Of a stretch of 16,158 bases of DNA, positions 13,271-16,158 are shown one piece after another (positions within the stretch are counted from its first letter, which is position 1; every line of letters starts with the position of its first letter). The notes below the pieces were generated by a model that searched no databases, was not told the DNA's origin, and worked only from the letters and a program-made list of their open reading frames with translations. The translations under genes and the position numbers were made by a program. Source of the stretch: Candidatus Nomurabacteria bacterium (GTDB taxonomy: Bacteria; Patescibacteriota; Minisyncoccia; Phycocordibacterales; UBA9973); contig CALRHN010000003.1 of NCBI GenBank assembly GCA_943359425.1, forward strand, positions 6,919-23,076, given 5' to 3'.

Positions 13271-13929
13271 ACCGCTTCTTTTTCTTTTGATTTTTCCTCC
13301 AATATCTTTGGAGGTACTTTTTCCGCCGGTTCTTCTGATTCTGCGGTTTTTCCCTCGGCAATTTTCTTGAGAATGAGCGGAATTTTTTTGAAATCATCGG
13401 CAAGCGTTTCGCGCATACCGCCGTTATAGAGAGCAGCGGCGGGATGATAGAGCGGAAGGAAATATTCCGCCCTAATATTCGGGAACTTTTTGTGCACGAG
13501 TTTGCCGTGGACGAGAGAGATGCGCAGATCAGGGAAGAAATCATTCATTGAATGCCGTCCGAGAAATACGATGAGTTTCGGACGGATCAGCGCGAGTTCG
13601 TCATGCAGCCAGGCGCGACAAGCGTCTTTCTCGCTCGGTTCCGGATCGCGATTATTCGGCGGACGATATTTCACGATGTTTGTTATATAGATATTTTCGC
13701 GCTTCATGTTGATGCTCTCGAGCATTTCGGCGAGGAATTTTCCCGCCGCGCCTACGAAGGGCCTGCCTTCGAGGTCTTCATTTTTCCCCGGAGCTTCGCC
13801 GATGAAAACGATCTCAGCGTTCGGATTGCCGTCGCCGGGGACGGGTTGTGTCGCCGTCTTCTTCAGCTCGCACGTGCAGTTTGCGAACCATTTTTCGTGG
13901 AGGGCCTTCAATTCTTCCGTGGTTGACAT
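13252..13929 (-). CDS. Family 4 uracil-DNA glycosylase (UDGa-like) with altered Fe-S ligands
   Basis: 225 residues. It removes uracil from DNA to start base-excision repair. The family signature is present: FIGEAPGKNEDLEGRPFVG (42-60, active-site motif GEAPG) and HPAAAL (162-167), with NIVKYRPPNNRDPEPSE between and RPKLIVFLGRHS at 116-127. Canonical family 4 enzymes bind a 4Fe-4S cluster through an N-terminal CxxC, a Cys in VKCRPP and a Cys about 16 residues later. Here the N-terminal pair is C18/C20 (CTC), the third position is Tyr88, and only C104 is in place, so the cluster may be missing or bound differently. A Lys/Glu-rich tail of about 35 residues (190-225) is non-catalytic and coincides with the overlap and the embedded terminator. 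The ATG at 13929 lies about 3 bases after the predicted transcription start. Confidence 0.9.
   Translation of the reverse strand: MSTTEELKALHEKWFANCTCELKKTATQPVPGDGNPNAEIVFIGEAPGKNEDLEGRPFVGAAGKFLAEMLESINMKRENIYITNIVKYRPPNNRDPEPSEKDACRAWLHDELALIRPKLIVFLGRHSMNDFFPDLRISLVHGKLVHKKFPNIRAEYFLPLYHPAAALYNGGMRETLADDFKKIPLILKKIAEGKTAESEEPAEKVPPKILEEKSKEKEAVQEALF
13296..13322 (+). terminator. Intrinsic terminator of the oxidoreductase gene, inside the glycosylase gene
   Basis: CCTCCAA (13296-13302), loop TATCT, TTGGAGG (13308-13314), then TACTTTTT. The stem is perfect and the T-tract lies on the plus-strand side, so it acts on the oxidoreductase transcript, 26 bases past its stop. It lies wholly within the C-terminal codons of the opposing uracil-DNA glycosylase gene. 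Confidence 0.65.
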
Positions 13930-13932
13930 ATA

Positions 13933-13960
13933 TTGATTATTCTAGCATTTGCAGTATACT
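13933..13960 (+). promoter_or_regulatory. Promoter of the four-TM protein gene
   Basis: TTGATT (13933-13938), a 16-base spacer, then TATACT (13955-13960). The predicted start near 13967 gives a 15-base leader to the ATG at 13982. This rules out the upstream in-frame TTG at 13949, which lies before the -10. It shares its DNA with the divergent glycosylase promoter, so the two may compete for polymerase. Confidence 0.6.
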
Positions 13961-13968
13961 CGAAGCAA
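13939..13968 (-). promoter_or_regulatory. Promoter of the uracil-DNA glycosylase gene
   Basis: On the minus strand TTGCTT (complement of 13963-13968), an 18-base spacer, then the extended -10 TGC-TAGAAT (TAGAAT is the complement of 13939-13944). The start codon is 9 bases beyond the -10, giving a leader of only about 3 bases. It interleaves with the divergent plus-strand promoter. Confidence 0.6.
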
Positions 13969-13981
13969 AACACTGTCGACT

Positions 13982-14788
13982 ATGAAAAACTTAAAATTTC
14001 CTCCGAAAAAGGTGTCGCTACTCCTCAAAATAGCAGAAGCAGAAAAGAATATTGGCAAAAAAGTTCCCGATACAATACGCTCTGCGATTTTGAAAACCCG
14101 GACTCTCCAATACCGTGTCGTTTCGCTACGCGTCTTCTTGGCAGGCCTCGCCTTTGCTCTATGGGCTATGAGTAAATATGCGCCTCCGCTGGAATCAGTT
14201 TCAATGATAGCGGTTGTATTTTCCATTCCCCTGATTGTACTTGCGGCTTTTCTTTTTGCGAAATACTCCCTAAAAAGACAGCGCAAGAAAATTTTTCTTT
14301 CCGAGAAGGAGAATCCCTGGCTTTTGGATTTTGGCAAACAATATGAAGATTCAGAAGAGAATGCCACCGCAAGGATAGAATGCTATTTCGAAAAGATGAA
14401 GGAAGAACCGCAAGCGAAAAAGAACCCCATCTTACGGCAGATTCTCGCTTTCGAACGCATCGTATCCCGCACATTTGACTGGCTTTGCCCCGTTATGTTC
14501 GCTGCCTTAGTTGCATTGATTGCTAACAGTGTCGTTCACAAGATTCACATCGATACTCCGCAGTTGAGCATGATATTTGGTTGGACGGCGGGAGTAGGAG
14601 CGGTGTGCTCTGTCATTTTGACGCTCGTAGTATTTTATTTTTCACAGCGCTTGAATAAATTGAGTGCAGTGTTCAAGGTAACGTATCGCACCGAGCTCCT
14701 TGAACTTGGTGCGAAAATGGATGACAAATCCGAGCATACAGAAGACAGAATCAATGTAGGCCTGCAGCAAATAGGACTACTGAAATAA
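13982..14788 (+). CDS. Four-TM membrane protein of unknown function
   Basis: 268 residues from the ATG at 13982, chosen because the promoter lies just upstream. The N-terminal 40 residues are basic and helical (PPKKVSLLLKIAEAEKNIGKK). Four membrane helices follow in two pairs: LRVFLAGLAFALWAMSKYA and MIAVVFSIPLIVLAAFLFAKY, then, after an 80-residue charged cytoplasmic loop (KRQRKKIFLSEKEN...), CPVMFAALVALIANSVV and MIFGWTAGVGAVCSVILTLV. A charged C-terminal segment of about 45 residues (LNKLSAVFKVTYRTELLELG...) ends the protein. Positive-inside signals put the loop and both ends in the cytoplasm. I recognise no family; it resembles no obvious transporter or sensor. It is transcribed alone, between the divergent promoter region and a strong terminator. 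Confidence 0.8.
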   Translation: MKNLKFPPKKVSLLLKIAEAEKNIGKKVPDTIRSAILKTRTLQYRVVSLRVFLAGLAFALWAMSKYAPPLESVSMIAVVFSIPLIVLAAFLFAKYSLKRQRKKIFLSEKENPWLLDFGKQYEDSEENATARIECYFEKMKEEPQAKKNPILRQILAFERIVSRTFDWLCPVMFAALVALIANSVVHKIHIDTPQLSMIFGWTAGVGAVCSVILTLVVFYFSQRLNKLSAVFKVTYRTELLELGAKMDDKSEHTEDRINVGLQQIGLLK

Positions 14789-14804
14789 GAGTAATAATGA
14801 AATG

Positions 14805-14847
14805 AAAAAATGGCTCCTCGCTTTTAATTTGAGGAGCTATTTTTTTT
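14805..14847 (+). terminator. Strong intrinsic terminator after the four-TM protein gene
   Basis: GCTCCTC (14813-14819) pairs with GAGGAGC (14831-14837), extended outward by G-T and A-T pairs with the preceding A-run, and is followed by eight T (14840-14847). It lies 25 bases beyond the stop. Its T-run overlaps the -35 of the next gene. Confidence 0.85.
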
Positions 14848-14873
14848 GTATATATTCCAAAAAGTCTTATAAT
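14846..14873 (+). promoter_or_regulatory. Promoter of the small Cys-rich protein gene
   Basis: TTGTAT (14846-14851), a 16-base spacer, then a perfect TATAAT (14868-14873). The start near 14880 gives a 15-base leader to the ATG at 14895. The -35 grows directly out of the T-tract of the preceding terminator. Confidence 0.65.
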
Positions 14874-14894
14874 GGGGGAATAGTCGATTAACTA

Positions 14895-15134
14895 ATGAAG
14901 GCTTACAATACTATGAACAAACACTATGTATGTACGGGCGGATGCAATGGAGTTTCGACCGTTCCGGGAACCTGTCAGTCGCCGACATGTGCGAAGCACA
15001 ATGAACCGCTTGTCGAATGCAATTGCCAAGACGGTATGCACGAAGGTCTCGTTACCGGTTGCGTGAACTGCGGAAAACTCTGCAAAATAGACGGCACGTG
15101 CGAGATGGAGCCGTATAAAGAAGAATTGCAATAA
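14895..15134 (+). CDS. Small Cys-rich, probably metal-binding protein
   Basis: 79 residues with 11 Cys and 3 His. The order is YVCTGGCNG, GTCQSPTCAKHNEPL, ECNCQDGMHE, TGCVNCGKLCK and GTCEME, a pattern expected for two small zinc-binding knuckles. It has no signal peptide or membrane helix. ATG 14895 is used because it lies close to the predicted transcription start; ATG 14913, with GAAGG upstream, would remove six residues before the conserved part. I recall similar small YVCTGGC-type proteins in CPR genomes, without a named function. It is a single-gene transcription unit between two terminators. Confidence 0.75.
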   Translation: MKAYNTMNKHYVCTGGCNGVSTVPGTCQSPTCAKHNEPLVECNCQDGMHEGLVTGCVNCGKLCKIDGTCEMEPYKEELQ

Positions 15135-15144
15135 CAATGTGCAT

Positions 15145-15181
15145 AAAAAAAGACCTCACGATTTTGCGGAGGTCTTTTTTT
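15145..15181. terminator. Bidirectional intrinsic terminator between convergent genes
   Basis: An A-run (15145-15151), AGACCTC (15151-15157), a loop with two further C-G pairs, GAGGTCT (15169-15175), then seven T (15175-15181). A-run and T-run on opposite sides make it act in both directions, serving the Cys-rich gene on the plus strand and the hypothetical gene ending at 15200 on the minus strand. Confidence 0.88.
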
Positions 15182-15199
15182 ATTTTTCTTCAGAAAGAA

Positions 15200-15529
15200 T
15201 TAATTCCATGTCGGGTCCTGCCATAAATGTTTTTGTACCTTTTGCATGCTTCGGAATAACTTCAGCTTAATGATGTTGAGCGCCGTACCTACTGCACTTG
15301 CATCCGAATAAACTGTAGGAACTCTCACAGAAATGGGGAATATTTCCTTCTCGCAGATAACTTCGATATCCTTTTCGTCGCTATCCTCTTTGTAGTGGTG
15401 AATGATGCGCCAGCCGTCATTGAGTAACTGTTTAAGTGAAGTGTCGCACGGCGGGGTGGTTGTTTGCAGGTACAGTCTTTTGAGGTCTTCGCGTTTTTTA
15501 GATTCTGTAAGTAGGTTTTCTGGACTCAT
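15200..15529 (-). CDS. Hypothetical 109-residue soluble protein
   Basis: A helical charged start (MSPENLLTESKKREDLKRLYLQ) precedes an alpha/beta-looking part: LKQLLNDGWRIIHHYKED, IEVICEKEIFPISVRVP, then a C-terminal helix NIIKLKLFRSMQKVQKHLW. There is no signal peptide, membrane segment or metal motif. The LLNDGW...I pattern is loosely like small DUF4177-type proteins, but not enough to assign it. A TTGACA-type promoter upstream and the shared terminator downstream support a real single-gene unit. Confidence 0.65.
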   Translation of the reverse strand: MSPENLLTESKKREDLKRLYLQTTTPPCDTSLKQLLNDGWRIIHHYKEDSDEKDIEVICEKEIFPISVRVPTVYSDASAVGTALNIIKLKLFRSMQKVQKHLWQDPTWN

Positions 15530-15573
15530 GTCTTTAGGATTTTAACTATGATGGTTTAGATTATTTCGGGCTA

Positions 15574-15601
15574 ACTCTAGCATTTTTATCATATTTGTCA
15601 A
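15574..15601 (-). promoter_or_regulatory. Promoter of the 109-residue hypothetical gene
   Basis: On the minus strand a perfect TTGACA (complement of 15596-15601), a 16-base spacer, then TAGAGT (complement of 15574-15579) preceded by TGC, another extended -10 of the TGCTANANT kind. The leader to the ATG at 15529 is about 38 bases. Confidence 0.6.
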
Positions 15602-15603
15602 GG

Positions 15604-15638
15604 TATAATTGGATTTGGAAACCTCGGTATGCTATAGT
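15604..15638 (+). promoter_or_regulatory. Promoter region of the 101-residue helical protein, leaderless
   Basis: Two -10 candidates exist: TATAAT (15604-15609) with a poor -35, and the extended TGC-TATAGT (15630-15638) with TTGGAT (15609-15614) 18 bases upstream. The second ends six bases before the ATG at 15645, so its transcript would begin at the start codon itself. This region is divergent from the promoter of the minus-strand gene. Confidence 0.55.
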
Positions 15639-15644
15639 GGCCTT

Positions 15645-15950
15645 ATGTCATTCAAATCATTCGTAATGAAAAAAGCCCTCCGTCTCAAGGGCGTATCCAA
15701 AGATCAGGCTGATGCCATTGCAGACAAGATGGACAACGATCCGCAGTTTGCCGAGACGATGAAATCATTGCAGGGCAACAAGGAAGTCAAAGAACTGTTC
15801 GACAAGATTCAGAAAGAGATCGAGGAGAAAAAGAAATCCGGCATGCCCGAAGAATACGCGGCCATGAATGTCATGACGAAGTACAAGGCCCAGATTGCCA
15901 AACACAAAGACGCTCTCGCACCGCTCTTCGCTCTGATGATGGGGAAGTAG
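15645..15950 (+). CDS. Small conserved-looking all-helical protein
   Basis: 101 residues from the ATG at 15645; an in-frame TTG at 15609 lies before the best -10 and is rejected. The sequence is predicted almost wholly helical and charged: FVMKKALRLKGVSKDQADAI, DNDPQFAETMKSLQ, NKEVKELFDKIQKEIEEKKK, then YAAMNVMTKYKAQIAKHKDA and a hydrophobic end LFALMMGK. It has no Cys, signal peptide or membrane segment. Function unknown. Leaderless expression is likely. No terminator follows, so the next gene may be read through. Confidence 0.75.
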   Translation: MSFKSFVMKKALRLKGVSKDQADAIADKMDNDPQFAETMKSLQGNKEVKELFDKIQKEIEEKKKSGMPEEYAAMNVMTKYKAQIAKHKDALAPLFALMMGK

Positions 15951-16008
15951 ATTATTAAAAGGTGATTGAGGGGTATTCGAAGATATTTATTAATTTAGTT
16001 ATATTCCT

Positions 16009-16158
16009 ATGGACTATATCAAAAAAGCTCGGGCATATCTTTATAAACCAATAGATCGCAAGACATATATTCTGTCTCTTGTTGCGGTCAACGCGGCATT
16101 TATAATTCTTGCAGCAATTATTATACATCCGCACTCTGCAAATTTGCGTGAGTTGTTT
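16009..16158 (+). CDS. Membrane protein, N-terminal fragment (3' end outside window)
   Basis: An ATG at 16009 opens a frame that runs off the window after 50 codons. Residues 1-20 are basic and aromatic (MDYIKKARAYLYKPIDRKTY), followed by a hydrophobic helix ILSLVAVNAAFIILAAIIIH (about 21-40), then PHSANLRELF. This is a signal anchor or first helix of a polytopic protein, with the N terminus inside. Family unknown from the fragment. TATATT at 16000-16005 is too close to the ATG to serve it as a -10. Confidence 0.6.
   Translation, partial: MDYIKKARAYLYKPIDRKTYILSLVAVNAAFIILAAIIIHPHSANLRELF

Noticed and set aside
13552..13926. 124-codon plus-strand frame
   Set aside because: It is antisense to the uracil-DNA glycosylase active-site region and shows no motif of its own.

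Overview
The window looks like part of a Patescibacteria (Candidate Phyla Radiation, CPR, probably Parcubacteria-like) genome. The reasons are: a cytosolic VirB4/TraD-like conjugation-type ATPase carrying a CxxCG...YCRDC zinc ribbon and a charged coiled-coil tail; a lamin-tail/PKD surface protein; an ECF sigma factor overlapping a DUF5667 membrane protein; a very compact layout with overlapping and leaderless genes; and Cys-rich proteins of a kind I associate only with this group. UGA is used as a normal stop and never appears in frame, so the genetic code is standard (not the Gracilibacteria/SR1 code). I see no rRNA, tRNA, transposase, phage gene or CRISPR array. The taxonomic call is inference from gene content.

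Layout. (1) 1-6008, plus strand: four tandem paralogues (the first cut by the window edge) of a large Cys-rich zinc-binding family of unknown function. The complete members share one plan: an N-terminal double zinc module, two copies of a Cys/Tyr/Phe-rich repeat block each closing with an FGC-x-N/G-L motif and a YxKEEY-like helix, a conserved GEFFP...YNET linker, and a C-terminal double zinc module that resembles the N-terminal one. The third member has lost most zinc cysteines at its N terminus. (2) 6152-10054, plus: the conjugation-type ATPase and, 12 bases later, a signal-peptide protein with lamin-tail and PKD domains and a C-terminal membrane anchor. (3) 11658-10062, minus: an ECF sigma factor overlapping by 8 bases a one-TM DUF5667 protein laid out like an anti-sigma factor; a possible 40-residue membrane peptide lies upstream of the sigma gene. 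(4) 12026-13929: an NDH-2-like FAD oxidoreductase converging on, and overlapping by 19 bases, a family 4 uracil-DNA glycosylase. (5) 13982-16158: a four-TM protein, a 79-residue Cys-rich protein between two intrinsic terminators, a minus-strand hypothetical, a small helical protein, and the start of a membrane protein running off the window.

Non-coding structure is unusually rich. There is a 30-bp perfect palindrome between paralogues 1 and 2. Two copies of a CCCGCCCGA...GGGCGGG palindrome occur, one inside the ATPase reading frame and one at the start of paralogue 4. A degenerate heptamer repeat begins at the stop codon of paralogue 4, followed by a 15-bp perfect hairpin. Two convergent gene pairs keep a terminator inside the opposing coding sequence. 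An extended -10 element, TGCTANANT, recurs before several starts, three of which are leaderless or nearly so.

How it fits together: the zinc-protein array is the most novel part; its role cannot be read from sequence. The ATPase and the lamin-tail protein plausibly form one transcription unit acting at the cell envelope, and the sigma/DUF5667 pair is plausibly an envelope-responsive regulator. The remaining genes look like ordinary compact-genome housekeeping and hypotheticals.
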